From Trichocoleus sp. FACHB-40 (lineage in GTDB: Bacteria; Cyanobacteriota; Cyanobacteriia; Cyanobacteriales; FACHB-T130), in contig NZ_JACJPF010000034.1 in assembly GCF_014695915.1 (NCBI RefSeq), forward strand, positions 35,367-99,366: a DNA stretch of 64,000 nucleotides. The letters run 5' to 3'. How positions within the stretch are numbered: position 1 is the first letter of the stretch; each line of letters begins with the position of its first letter. Below, piece after piece: positions 17,713 through 26,459 of this stretch. A program made the translations under genes and the position numbers. The notes under the pieces were generated by a model, which was not told the DNA's origin, made no database searches, and was given only the letters and a program-made list of their open reading frames with translations.

Positions 17713-18336
17713 TCATAACTTATAAGTTTCTAAAATTGCCATCGCTCCAAAAACCAAAAACAAGCAGCCACCAATTCCTGTAATTATCCGTTCAGAAATT
17801 CGCCCTGCAATCATACGACCGCCTAAGACTGCGATCGCTGCACAAATACTATGCCCCAAAATCGCTCCAGCTGTGACACCCACCGCTGGATAGGATGCTG
17901 CCATCGCAATCGTAGCAATCTGTGTGCGATCGCCCCATTCCGCCACAAATGTCAACATAAAGGCTTCCATGACAATCGCCCACTGGCTTTTGTGTTTCGG
18001 CATTTTCAACTCAGCTTCTTTCACGGTGCTGAGTGCTTCTTCTGCTTCCGCACACTCTGCTTCCGCTGGCATTTGGGCAGCATCGTAAAGTAACTTCACC
18101 CCAAAACCCAAAAACAATGCAATTTCCGCAAACTTAACATAATTCTGGGGTAGTAAAGACGCTACTTGTCCAACTAAAACAGAAACTATCGTCATCACTG
18201 CCAAAGCCGCTACAACTCCAGTAAATACCAATCTTCGGGAGTGGCGCATTGCCAAAATCACAGCAATAAAAAAGGTTTTATCGCCTAATTCTGAAATGGT
18301 AATTAGTAATAAACCTGCGGTAAAAGCTGCCAGCAT
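17713..18336 (-). CDS. mnx: UPF0016/GDT1 family Mn2+ exporter (Mnx type)
   Basis: The 207-residue membrane protein carries both signatures of the UPF0016 family, ELGDKT (residues 16-21) and EWGDRT (in VAEWGDRTQIA, about 136). Each lies at the start of a three-helix half, so six helices are joined by a charged loop rich in Glu. In cyanobacteria this family includes Mnx, which moves Mn2+ from the cytoplasm into the thylakoid lumen; plant homologues are PAM71/GDT1. Length equals Mnx (about 206). The start is ATG 18336. Directly upstream is a yybP-ykoY (Mn2+) riboswitch, which strongly supports manganese as the substrate and explains regulation: excess Mn2+ should raise expression. The individual gene symbol is by family analogy. 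Confidence 0.9.
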   Translation of the reverse strand: MLAAFTAGLLLITISELGDKTFFIAVILAMRHSRRLVFTGVVAALAVMTIVSVLVGQVASLLPQNYVKFAEIALFLGFGVKLLYDAAQMPAEAECAEAEEALSTVKEAELKMPKHKSQWAIVMEAFMLTFVAEWGDRTQIATIAMAASYPAVGVTAGAILGHSICAAIAVLGGRMIAGRISERIITGIGGCLFLVFGAMAILETYKL

Positions 18337-18399
18337 GGTCTCAAGATCCTCAGAATTTTCTACTTAAATTCCATCTGAGTGAGCTTGATAAGACTATAA

Positions 18400-18443
18400 A
18401 GACCTCACCAAGCTCACATCTTATGTGAACTTAGTGAAGGTCT
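18400..18443 (-). promoter_or_regulatory. Expression-platform hairpin of the Mn2+ riboswitch
   Basis: On the minus strand AGACCTTCACTAAG...ACAT pairs with ATGTGAGCTTGGTGAGGTCT in a 44-base hairpin with few mismatches, followed by TTTATAG. Its 5' strand contains the CCTTCA that closes P1 of the aptamer, so P1 and this hairpin cannot form together. It would act as a terminator or attenuator when Mn2+ is low; the short T-run makes the exact mechanism uncertain. Confidence 0.65.
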
Positions 18444-18586
18444 CGCTCCCAAGGCGGGAAACTTTAGCTGGTGCCACTACGCGCCGTGTCAAGTTTCTCT
18501 TTTCTTGTCACCTGAACCAGGCTTATCGCCAGTATGTTGATTCAGATGGGCTAGCAAATTCTCTCGCTAGCAGCTACTCCCCTTCA
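18435..18586 (-). ncRNA. yybP-ykoY manganese riboswitch
   Basis: Read on the minus strand, the leader starts TGAAGGGGAGTAGC and ends GAGCGAGACCTTCA. These are the two conserved halves of the yybP-ykoY aptamer: GGGGAGUAGC at 18573-18582 and the AGC-AGACC box at 18439-18448. TGAAGG and CCTTCA close P1. Between them a hairpin GCTAGCGAGAGAATTTGCTAGC is seen, then a longer arm. The aptamer lies about 100 bases before the Mnx-type gene. In known cases Mn2+ binding stabilises the docked form and turns expression on. Confidence 0.85.
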
Positions 18587-18651
18587 TTGTTAAGTAATTT
18601 TACCTCTATCTTAGACGAAAGGATAGTAGTGAAATTACCCAAATAAAATTT

Positions 18652-18733
18652 GGGAATGGGGAATGGGGAATGGAGATTGGGGACTATGTAAGACTTTTTC
18701 CTAATCCCCAATCCCTAATCCCTAATCCCTAAT
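18652..18733. repeat. Inverted heptamer repeat block, copy 2
   Basis: GGGAATG heptamers (18652-18684) are followed by the linker GTAAGACTTTTTCC (about 18688-18701) and CCCTAAT/CCCAATC heptamers up to the sdhA stop. The layout and linker match copy 1 at 11590-11735. The TAG stop codon of sdhA (18729-18731) lies inside the last heptamer. Confidence 0.8.
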
Positions 18734-20456
18734 ACTTCCGCTCTTTCGGCTCAAACATGGTAATCGTCACAGGTTTATACTGAAGGTCAATCCCGGCGGG
18801 GGAATAGTAAGCCATCGTGTGCTTGAGGAAATTGCTATCGTCTCGCTCTTGATAATCCTCCCGGAAGTGTGCGCCACGACTTTCCTGGCGGTTGAGAGCA
18901 GATGTGAGAATTATCTGACCGACAATTATCAGGCTGCGGAGTTCCATAGCTTCGATGACTTCAGTGTTCCAGAGTTTGCCTTTGTCATCCAGGTAGATAT
19001 CTTGGGATTGAGAAAGGATTTCTTGCAACTTTGTCAAGCCCTCGCGCATCAATTCCTCGGTGCGGAAAACACCACAATACTTAGTCATGCAGTCTTGGAA
19101 GGATTCACGGACTTGGTTAATACGGTATTGCCCTGATTGATCCAGTAGCGCTTGGATTTTGCAGTGAGCTTCTAGCAAATAGGATTGCTCATCTAGATCC
19201 GGCAATTTGCGATTTTGGACAAATTGTGCTAGTGAAGCGCCTGTTTTTCGCCCGTAAACGATACACTCAAGCAGGGAATTGCTTCCCAGCCGATTTGCCC
19301 CGTGAACGGAGACGCAAGCGGCTTCCCCGGCGGCAAAGAAGGCATCAACTAAGGTGTCTGTGCCACTACGAACTTGACCGCTAGTATTGACGGGGATGCC
19401 GCCCATTGAGTAGTGAACGGTAGGGCGGACTGGCATCGGCTGATTTACGGCATCGATACTCAGTAGGCGATGAGCTTCTTCCCAAGCGAAGGGAACCCGA
19501 TTCATAATTTTTTCTCGCCCCATGTGGCGCAAGTCGAGATAGACAAAAGGCCCACCTGCACTACCATCGGGATGAATGCCGCGTCCGGCGCTAATTTCCA
19601 GAGCGATCGCACGAGAAGTAATATCTCTAGGAGCCAGTTCCATGCGACTAGGGGCGTAATTCGCCATGAAGCGATCGCCCTCACTATTGATCAGATATGC
19701 CCCCTCACCCCGCACCGCCTCGGAAATTAGCACCCCCACCGGATACAATCCAGTCGGGTGAAACTGCACAAACTCCATATCTTCCAGAGGCACCCCAGCC
19801 AGGGCAGACATCGCCAAACCATCCCCTGTCGAAGCATAGTCATTTGAGGTCGTATTATAAACCCGACCATACCCGCCTGTGGCGAACATGACCGCCTTCG
19901 CTCGGACAACCTCAATTTGCCCATCTAGAAGGTGGTACATCACCACGCCCTTCGCCTGGGCATCTTCCAAAATCAACTGCATCACGTACCACTCATCATA
20001 GATACGGACACCGCAACGACGCAGGTTATTAACTAATTCGTGCAGAATTGCGTGACCAGTCTTATCTGCTGCGTAGCAAGTGCGATTGTGAGAATGTCCT
20101 CCAAAAGCTCTCTGGGCAACGCGACCATCTGGCAACCGGGAAAATAGCACTCCCATGTGTTCCAGGTCAATTACCACATCTGGAGCTTCGCGGGTAAGGA
20201 TTGCCACCGCGTCCTGATCCGCCAAGTAGTCCGAACCCTTTACGGTATCAAAGGCATGAGCTTCCCAACTGTCTTCGGCATCTACATTTTTCAGGGTTGC
20301 CGCCATGCCACCTTGGGCGGCGACAGAGTGGGAACGAATCGGATGAGTTTTGGCAACGAGAGCTACACTCAAGCTGGGGTCGGTGCGGACAATCTCCAGG
20401 GCGGCACGACACCCCGCTAATCCACCTCCCACAATGATGACATCGTGTTCAAGCAT
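18729..20456 (-). CDS. sdhA: Succinate dehydrogenase/fumarate reductase flavoprotein subunit
   Basis: The 575-residue protein is the FAD-carrying subunit that oxidises succinate to fumarate and feeds electrons into the thylakoid or plasma-membrane quinone pool. It has the FAD dinucleotide motif VIIVGGGLAGCRAALE (5-20), the flavinylation-region pattern HPIRSHSVAAQGGMAA (38-53), the substrate-site FGGHSHNRTCYAADKTGHAI (about 119-138), RGEGAYLINSEGDRFM (about 231) and the capping-region HGANRLGSNSLLE (about 377). Length is normal. No sdhB or sdhC is adjacent, as is common in cyanobacteria, where the subunits are scattered. The start is ATG 20456. A terminator separates it from the small membrane-protein gene upstream. 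Confidence 0.95.
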   Translation of the reverse strand: MLEHDVIIVGGGLAGCRAALEIVRTDPSLSVALVAKTHPIRSHSVAAQGGMAATLKNVDAEDSWEAHAFDTVKGSDYLADQDAVAILTREAPDVVIDLEHMGVLFSRLPDGRVAQRAFGGHSHNRTCYAADKTGHAILHELVNNLRRCGVRIYDEWYVMQLILEDAQAKGVVMYHLLDGQIEVVRAKAVMFATGGYGRVYNTTSNDYASTGDGLAMSALAGVPLEDMEFVQFHPTGLYPVGVLISEAVRGEGAYLINSEGDRFMANYAPSRMELAPRDITSRAIALEISAGRGIHPDGSAGGPFVYLDLRHMGREKIMNRVPFAWEEAHRLLSIDAVNQPMPVRPTVHYSMGGIPVNTSGQVRSGTDTLVDAFFAAGEAACVSVHGANRLGSNSLLECIVYGRKTGASLAQFVQNRKLPDLDEQSYLLEAHCKIQALLDQSGQYRINQVRESFQDCMTKYCGVFRTEELMREGLTKLQEILSQSQDIYLDDKGKLWNTEVIEAMELRSLIIVGQIILTSALNRQESRGAHFREDYQERDDSNFLKHTMAYYSPAGIDLQYKPVTITMFEPKERKY

Positions 20457-20504
20457 CTTTGGTCTGATATCTGGAATTCCTATCTCTATGAGTAACGCAA
20501 ATAA

Positions 20505-20538
20505 AAACTTCCCTACCAGAAAGCAGGGAAGTTTTTTT
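20505..20538. terminator. Strong bidirectional intrinsic terminator
   Basis: AAACTTCCCT (20505-20514) and AGGGAAGTTT (20525-20534) form a 10-bp stem. T-runs follow on the plus strand (TTTTTTT) and on the minus strand (TTTTTATT). It should end the transcript of the small membrane-protein gene before sdhA begins. Confidence 0.85.
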
Positions 20539-20685
20539 ATAAATTAATCCGTTGTCCGTTGATAGCTGTCCACTAACCACTGACCACTACCATGTAAGCG
20601 TCTCAGGTAAGCCGGGGAGCCACGCGAAAAGCTTTACCCACTGACTACTGACCCAGGCGAGACGCCTGTGCTACGAATTGACTGT

Positions 20686-20997
20686 TCAGCTGGTTACTTC
20701 AGCAGGTTTTTGGTAGGGCAAACTTCCACCTACAGTCTCAGTTGAGTCTGCTGTATCCATAGCAGCAACCTCAATGTGGTTAAACAACGTAGTCACGAAG
20801 GCAAAGAGCAAGAAGGGCAGAGACAATACGAGGATAAGTCCCACGGTGGCTAGGGCGTAGATTTGACGAGTGCTACTCCACAGGGCAAGTGCCGAGGCTA
20901 AACTAATGAAAATCACAATCAACCAAATGATGATTTGACCGTAGATATCGCCAAAAGAGAGGGTACAGACGAAGCGATACTTTTGCATTTTATCCAT
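20686..20997 (-). CDS. Conserved small two-helix membrane protein
   Basis: The 103-residue protein begins MDKMQKYRFVCTLSFGDIYG and has two long hydrophobic helices (about 21-42 and 47-72). A polar tail rich in Thr/Glu follows. I know close look-alikes as hypothetical membrane proteins across cyanobacteria; no function is assigned. The ATG at 20997 could be replaced by the Met at residue 4. It is followed by a strong terminator and lies upstream of sdhA on the same strand, but is probably a separate unit. Confidence 0.75.
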   Translation of the reverse strand: MDKMQKYRFVCTLSFGDIYGQIIIWLIVIFISLASALALWSSTRQIYALATVGLILVLSLPFLLFAFVTTLFNHIEVAAMDTADSTETVGGSLPYQKPAEVTS

Positions 20998-21593
20998 GAC
21001 GTTTTCCTCGCAACATTCCTTTAAATTTCTAGGTTAAAGTTCGGACTGGGTAATGACCAATTTCTAAATCTTTTTCAAAGAGTTGCAACACGACTTTACA
21101 ATTCTGCGCGATCGCAAGTTTGGTCTAGGCGGCTTTTGGGTGATACGCATCCTTCTTTTGGCTGAAAAAATTGCGTTACTGAAATTTGAAGCCGTCCCTA
21201 GGAAAATCTTTTTTAAAAAAAATACCAGTAACGCATATTTGTATGGTAGGCGAGACACCTGCCCTACGCGCAACTTCCTGCACAAAGTCAAAGGTAATGC
21301 ACCTTATGGGTATTGTATAAATTACCAATCTTTTAAATTTAGCTCCGTATAATTACGTAAAAACATTGTCAAGAGTTGATAACTTTGGGAGTAATTCCAG
21401 TTGCGATCGCTCTGTTGCTCATACCGCAGGCTAGAACGGTATCCACCCACTTCAATAGGGCTTTGGCTGCATTGAGGCTCGTCTAGGTAATCGAAATACT
21501 TTACACAAACATCATAATTTCCTCAGCAAAATAACTTTTATTAGTAATAATCAATACATACAATACATATACAACAAAAATTATGCACCACAG
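20998..21593. other. Long upstream region, no gene
   Basis: Six hundred bases lie between the small membrane-protein gene (minus) and the large sensor kinase (plus). Short frames here show no protein character. It includes TGGTAGGCGAGACACCTGCC (21245-21264), a fragment of a common dispersed repeat, a HIP1 site at 21403, and an AT-rich stretch before the kinase start that probably carries its promoter. Confidence 0.5.
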
Positions 21594-24500
21594 ATGGGAG
21601 AATTTATGGGGGAATTTTTACAAAGTTTTTTGACTTCAAACTCATTTATTCCCCACGGCCATTGTTACCTGTGGAAGCCTGGTTTGGTGTGGCTGCATAT
21701 CGCCTCAGATTCTCTAATTGCCTTAGCCTATTACTCTATTCCTATTACCCTCTTAAACTTTGTCCAAAAGCGACGGGATTTACCCTTCGATTGGATATTC
21801 TTGCTATTTGGAGCCTTCATAGTTTCTTGTGGCACAACCCATGTGATGGAAGTGTGGACGCTCTGGCACCCGACCTATTGGCTTTCCGGTATGCTAAAAG
21901 CCATTACCGCGGGAATTTCCCTTTATACAGCAGTGCTACTGGTACGGTTAATTCCCCAAGCCCTAGCGTTGCCAAACTCGACACAACTAGAAGCAGTTAA
22001 CCGGAAACTGGAAGCCGAAATCATTGAGCGATCGCGTATTGAGGAGCAGCTGGTGCGATCGCAACATATGCTACAGCTAGTAATGGATAACATCCCACAA
22101 TTCATCTTTTGGAAAGATAGAAATTCAGTTTATATAGGTTGCAATCGCAGTTTTGCCACAATGGCTGGCATTGACAATCCAGAGGATATCATTGGGCTGA
22201 CAGACTACGACTTGCCTTGGAAGCAGGAGGAAACAGAATTCTTCCGCAAGTGCGACGCTCGCGTGATGGAGAGGGACGAGCCAGAATATCACATAATTGA
22301 ACCCATACTGCAAGCTGATGGCAAACAATCGTGGGCGGACACTAACAAAATTCCCCTCCATGATGCAGAGGGAAAAGTTGTAGGCATCCTTGGCACTATA
22401 GAAGATATTACCGAGCGTAAACTGGCAGAGGAAGAACTGCGTAAAAGCCGGAATCGTTTTGATTTGGCTGTTCTTGGTTCCAGAGATGGCTTGTGGGATT
22501 GGGATCTTCAAAGCAACGAAGTTTATTTCTCGCCGCAATGGAAGAGTATGCTCGGTTTTGCGGAGCATGAACTGCAAAATAATTGGGATGCGTGGAAAAA
22601 TCGGATACATCCGGATGATAGCGATCGCATACTAGCCAATATCGAAGCTTGTTGGGATGGACTAACTCCTCATTGGGAAGTAGAATACCGCTTGCAGCAC
22701 AAAAATGGCTCTTATCGATGGATTTTCGGGCGGGGAGCGGCGTTATTTGATGCCAACGGCAGAGCTATCCGCATAGCGGGTTCCCACACAGATATTACCG
22801 AGCGCAAAGCTGCCCAAGAAGCTTTGGAAAAAGCTAAACATGAGCTGGAAAAAAGCTATAACCTCTTGCGTGCGGCGATCGATGGCACTCCAGATGTCAT
22901 CTTTGCCAAGGATATACAGGGACGCTACATATTAGTTAACACCTCTGCTGCCCATTTATATAGCCAGCCGGCAGCGGAAATTATTGGTAAAGATGACACA
23001 TTATTATTTTCGCCCCAAATGGCACAGCGACAAGCTGAAATTGACCGGAGGGCGATCGCTACCGGGCTTCCCCAGCGATCTGAAGAAGTTTTCACGCTCC
23101 GGGGAATTACACTAACTTATCTATTGACCAAAAGTCCCTACCGCGACGCGCAAGGAAACATCATCGGTGTTGTTGGTATCGCTCAAAACGTTACTTCCCG
23201 CAAACAGGCTCTTGATGCCTTAAAAAAAATCAACGAAGAACTAGAAAGCCGAGTTGAGGAACGCACAACACTTCTTAGAGATGCTAACCAGAAATTGCAG
23301 CGCGAAATTGCCGAGCGCACCGCTACTGAAGAGGCGTTACGAATTAGCAACCAAACTTTGGAAACGCTAATTGAAGCTTCCCCGGTAGCGATCGCCACCA
23401 TCTCTGTTGATGGCAAGGTGATGATGTGGAACCCAGCCGCAGAGAGACTTTTTGGCTGGAGCGAACAAGAAGTTATGGGTCGCCCTCTGCCCATCGTTCC
23501 TCCAAGTGAACAAGAGCAAGCCCTTACCCTACTTCAATCTGAGATGCAGGGGCAGGTACCTTCTGGCATCGAATTACGCCGCCAGAGGAAAGACGGTTCA
23601 TTGATTAATGTCAGCCTCTGGACAGCACCGATGTTTAATAGCAGTGGCGTTGTAATTGGTAGCATCGGCTTATTGATTGATATCAGCGCCAGAGTGCAAG
23701 CCGAAGACGCATTACGGGAGAGCCAACAGCGACTACAGGCAATTTTGGATAACTCCCCAGCAGTCATTTACCTCAAAGACCACGAGGGGCGATACCTTCT
23801 GGTCAACCGCCAGTGGGTCAGCCTGTTTCATGTCTCTTTAGAGGAAGCCAAAGGTAAAACTGACTGGGATCTTTTTCCTTATGAATTAGCGATCGCATTT
23901 CGGGAGAACGATCGAAAGGTACTCGAAAGCGGAACTGGTTTAAAAATTGAGGAAGTTGCCCCTCTAGACGATGGACTCCACACCTACCTGTCGATTAAGT
24001 TTCCTCTATACGACTCTGCTGGCGTATCTTATGCCATTTGCGGGATCTCCACTGACATCACCGAACGCAAAGTCGCTGAGGAGAAACTGCGGCAGTCGGA
24101 AGCAAAATTTCGCGAAGTAGCGACTAGGGAAGCACTACTCAATCGCCTTGCGAGCCAGATTCGCGCTTCCCTTGATTTGGATACACTTTTAGAAACAGCC
24201 GTACTTGAAATCCACAGCCAGTTAGAGATTGATGTTTGCCTGTTTAGTTGGTATCGTCCCAACGGCACTCGTCCTGGTTGGATGGTCGTAAAAGATGCTA
24301 AAAATCCCGATTTGCCCAGCTTCCGGGGTTTATATCCGTTGGAAAACTGGCATCCCTTCACATCTGCGCTAGTAAATCTGGAAATATTCCGAGTGGACGA
24401 TGTTACTCAGAGTGATTTGGCAGTGCAGGAGATGTTAAAGCCATATAATGCGGCTTCTCTGTTGTCGCTGCCAATTCAGACGCAATCAGGCAAGTTAGGT

Positions 24501-25643
24501 GCGGTGACGTGTGGGCGCTTGGTTTCCCAGCAATCTTGGGCAGAAGAGGAGTTGGAACTGCTACAAGCAGTATGCAACCAACTAGCGATCGCTATCGACC
24601 AAGCCGCACTCTACAAACAAAGTCGCACCACTGCTGCTGCTGCCCAAGCACAAGCCACCCAGCTAGAACAAACCCTGCGCGAACTCCAACAAACCCAAGC
24701 CCAACTCGTTCAAAGTGAAAAAATGTCCAGTCTGGGACAGATGGTGGCTGGTGTCGCTCACGAAATCAACAATCCCGTTAACTTCATCTACGGCAATCTT
24801 ATTCATACTAATGAATATGCCGAAGACTTACTCCGTTTGTTGGAACTTTACCAGAAATACTATCCTCATCCAGCAGAGGAAATTCAAGCTTCTATTGCCG
24901 CAATTGACCTGGAATTCATCCAACAAGACCTGCCCAAAATCCTATCATCAATGAAAATGGGAGCCGACCGCATCCGGCAAATTGTCTTATCGTTGCGTAA
25001 CTTCTCGCGACTGGATGAATCCGAAATGAAACAGGTGGACATTCACGATGGGTTAGATAGCACTCTACTGATTCTGCAAAATCGTCTGAAACCCAAACCA
25101 GATCGTCCTGCTATCCAGGTGATTAAAGAGTATGGCAACCTGCCGCAGGTAGAATGCTACGCCGGACAACTCAATCAGGTGTTTATGAATATTCTCAGTA
25201 ACGCTATTGATGTACTAGAAATGGGGAATGGGGAACGGGGAATGGGGAACCGGGACTGGGGCCTCGTGAATAGGGAATTTCCCATCCAAAATCCAACCCC
25301 CCCTAACCCCTCTTTATTAAGGGGGAAAGCCAAAATTCAAAATCCGGAAATTCGGATTTTTACCGAGGTGCAAGATGACAATCACGTGCTGATTCGGATT
25401 GTTGACAACGGGCCAGGTATGACCGAGGAGGTACAACGTCGGTTATTCGATCCTTTCTTTACAACTAAACCTGTCGGTGCAGGGACAGGTTTAGGGATGT
25501 CTATTAGTTACCAAATTGTGGTAGAAAAACATGGCGGTCAATTGCAGTGTATTTCAGCACCAGGGCAGGGCGCACAATTCCTCCTCCAGATTCCGATTGG
25601 GCAGAACAAGCGGCAAGTGCTGGCTCAGAAAATTATGTCTTAA
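21594..25643 (+). CDS. Ethylene-receptor-like multi-PAS/GAF sensor histidine kinase
   Basis: The 1349-residue kinase opens with three membrane helices of the ETR1 type (about 30-125). The ethylene-site residues of plant ETR1 (D25, Y32, I35, P36, I62, C65, H69) all have counterparts at a constant offset of 14: D39, Y46, I49, P50, I76, C79, H83. Five PAS domains (about 160-830), a GAF domain (about 845-1000) and a coiled coil follow. The HisKA domain has its His near 1056 in GVAHEINNP. The HATPase domain has N-box [15 protein letters not shown], and [10 protein letters not shown] repeat-derived in-frame insertion (about residues 1209-1250) splits the HATPase domain after the N-box. Start: ATG 21606 with GGAG six bases upstream may be preferred to 21594. 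There is no receiver domain. The Synechocystis protein with this N-terminus binds ethylene; ligand binding here is inferred. Confidence 0.92.
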   Translation: MGEFMGEFLQSFLTSNSFIPHGHCYLWKPGLVWLHIASDSLIALAYYSIPITLLNFVQKRRDLPFDWIFLLFGAFIVSCGTTHVMEVWTLWHPTYWLSGMLKAITAGISLYTAVLLVRLIPQALALPNSTQLEAVNRKLEAEIIERSRIEEQLVRSQHMLQLVMDNIPQFIFWKDRNSVYIGCNRSFATMAGIDNPEDIIGLTDYDLPWKQEETEFFRKCDARVMERDEPEYHIIEPILQADGKQSWADTNKIPLHDAEGKVVGILGTIEDITERKLAEEELRKSRNRFDLAVLGSRDGLWDWDLQSNEVYFSPQWKSMLGFAEHELQNNWDAWKNRIHPDDSDRILANIEACWDGLTPHWEVEYRLQHKNGSYRWIFGRGAALFDANGRAIRIAGSHTDITERKAAQEALEKAKHELEKSYNLLRAAIDGTPDVIFAKDIQGRYILVNTSAAHLYSQPAAEIIGKDDTLLFSPQMAQRQAEIDRRAIATGLPQRSEEVFTLRGITLTYLLTKSPYRDAQGNIIGVVGIAQNVTSRKQALDALKKINEELESRVEERTTLLRDANQKLQREIAERTATEEALRISNQTLETLIEASPVAIATISVDGKVMMWNPAAERLFGWSEQEVMGRPLPIVPPSEQEQALTLLQSEMQGQVPSGIELRRQRKDGSLINVSLWTAPMFNSSGVVIGSIGLLIDISARVQAEDALRESQQRLQAILDNSPAVIYLKDHEGRYLLVNRQWVSLFHVSLEEAKGKTDWDLFPYELAIAFRENDRKVLESGTGLKIEEVAPLDDGLHTYLSIKFPLYDSAGVSYAICGISTDITERKVAEEKLRQSEAKFREVATREALLNRLASQIRASLDLDTLLETAVLEIHSQLEIDVCLFSWYRPNGTRPGWMVVKDAKNPDLPSFRGLYPLENWHPFTSALVNLEIFRVDDVTQSDLAVQEMLKPYNAASLLSLPIQTQSGKLGAVTCGRLVSQQSWAEEELELLQAVCNQLAIAIDQAALYKQSRTTAAAAQAQATQLEQTLRELQQTQAQLVQSEKMSSLGQMVAGVAHEINNPVNFIYGNLIHTNEYAEDLLRLLELYQKYYPHPAEEIQASIAAIDLEFIQQDLPKILSSMKMGADRIRQIVLSLRNFSRLDESEMKQVDIHDGLDSTLLILQNRLKPKPDRPAIQVIKEYGNLPQVECYAGQLNQVFMNILSNAIDVLEMGNGERGMGNRDWGLVNREFPIQNPTPPNPSLLRGKAKIQNPEIRIFTEVQDDNHVLIRIVDNGPGMTEEVQRRLFDPFFTTKPVGAGTGLGMSISYQIVVEKHGGQLQCISAPGQGAQFLLQIPIGQNKRQVLAQKIMS
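25221..25350 (+). repeat. Heptamer and dispersed repeat inserted inside the kinase gene
   Basis: GGGGAATGGGGAACG-type heptamers (25222-25258) are followed by a stretch with CCCCCCTAACCCCTC and TTAAGGGGG (about 25298-25325), both typical intergenic repeats. The whole stretch is in frame and stop-free, and is translated as a low-complexity Asn/Gly/Pro/Arg segment. Confidence 0.75.
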
Positions 25644-25840
25644 AATTTGAGTGGCGTTTGTAGCGATCGCGCTTTTAGCAGTGACTGTTCAGGAGTAACC
25701 CGCCTAGATCACCAACAGGGAAAAACAACAAGTAAGTTTTACAACTTTTAATTTCTAGTTTGAAATTGCATCCCAATCTTGTTGCTGTGGGCGCTCGTGC
25801 GGAACGATATCATAAAAAAAGCAAATTGTCTTGATTCAGC

Positions 25841-26398
25841 ATGACTTCTCACCCTGTGCAAAGTAACTTCAACAGAGACTCTGACCCTAGTGAACATAAA
25901 CCTTCTGGCGATCCTGGTTTGCGCGGATTTGCCAATCGTCTTGCTAAAACGATGGAGCGAGATGCTTTAGTTCAAAAAACTACCGACGAGCTAAGAGATT
26001 TTCTTCAGGTCGATCGAGTAGTTTTATATTACTTTTATCGCCATTGGAAAGGTCAAGTTACATTTGAGTCTTTAAATTCTGACGAGTTCTCAATTTTCGG
26101 AACGACAGGAGCTGATGACTGCTTTAATGATAACTATGCAGAAATGTACCTAGAGGGAAGGGTAAGAGCGATCGCAGATATTGAATTAGAACCCATTCAC
26201 CCTTGCCACCGCGATTTTCTCCGCAGCATCCAGGTTCGGGCTAATTTAGTAGTACCGATTCTGAATCCTTCCAGGTTGTGGGGCTTGCTAGTTGCTCATC
26301 ACTGTCAACACCCTCGTCCTTGGCTCCCCTCAGATATCGAAACCATGCAAAAAGCAGCAGAAACTCTCGCCACTTCTAGTTCAATCCGAGAAAGCTAA
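25841..26398 (+). CDS. Free-standing GAF protein of CBCR (DXCF) type
   Basis: The 185-residue protein is a single GAF domain with only about 25 extra residues at each end. It has the layout of cyanobacteriochrome photoreceptors: the second-cysteine motif D92-D93-C94-F95 (DXCF), the bilin-anchor pair C122-H123 in PCHRDFL, and the patterns RVRAIADI, QVRANLVVPIL and LWGLLVAHHC. Both cysteines being present fits a violet/blue-absorbing dual-Cys photosensor, or a non-photoactive relative that kept the motif. There is no output domain, so it would act through a partner. It lies 197 bases after the ETR1-like kinase on the same strand. Bilin binding is inferred. Confidence 0.85.
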   Translation: MTSHPVQSNFNRDSDPSEHKPSGDPGLRGFANRLAKTMERDALVQKTTDELRDFLQVDRVVLYYFYRHWKGQVTFESLNSDEFSIFGTTGADDCFNDNYAEMYLEGRVRAIADIELEPIHPCHRDFLRSIQVRANLVVPILNPSRLWGLLVAHHCQHPRPWLPSDIETMQKAAETLATSSSIRES

Positions 26399-26459
26399 AG
26401 AGTAGTTGAATTTTGTGTGCTGGGTGGAGCAACGAAACCCAGCACACATACAAATTCAA

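Noticed and set aside
18425..18646. Plus-strand 73-codon frame upstream of the Mnx-type gene
   Set aside because: It lies exactly opposite the yybP-ykoY riboswitch and its hairpin; the sequence is explained by RNA structure, and the protein shows no family character.
21083..21352. 89-codon frame in front of the ETR1-like kinase
   Set aside because: It has no ribosome-binding site and includes a fragment of a dispersed repeat; the composition is that of AT-rich non-coding DNA.
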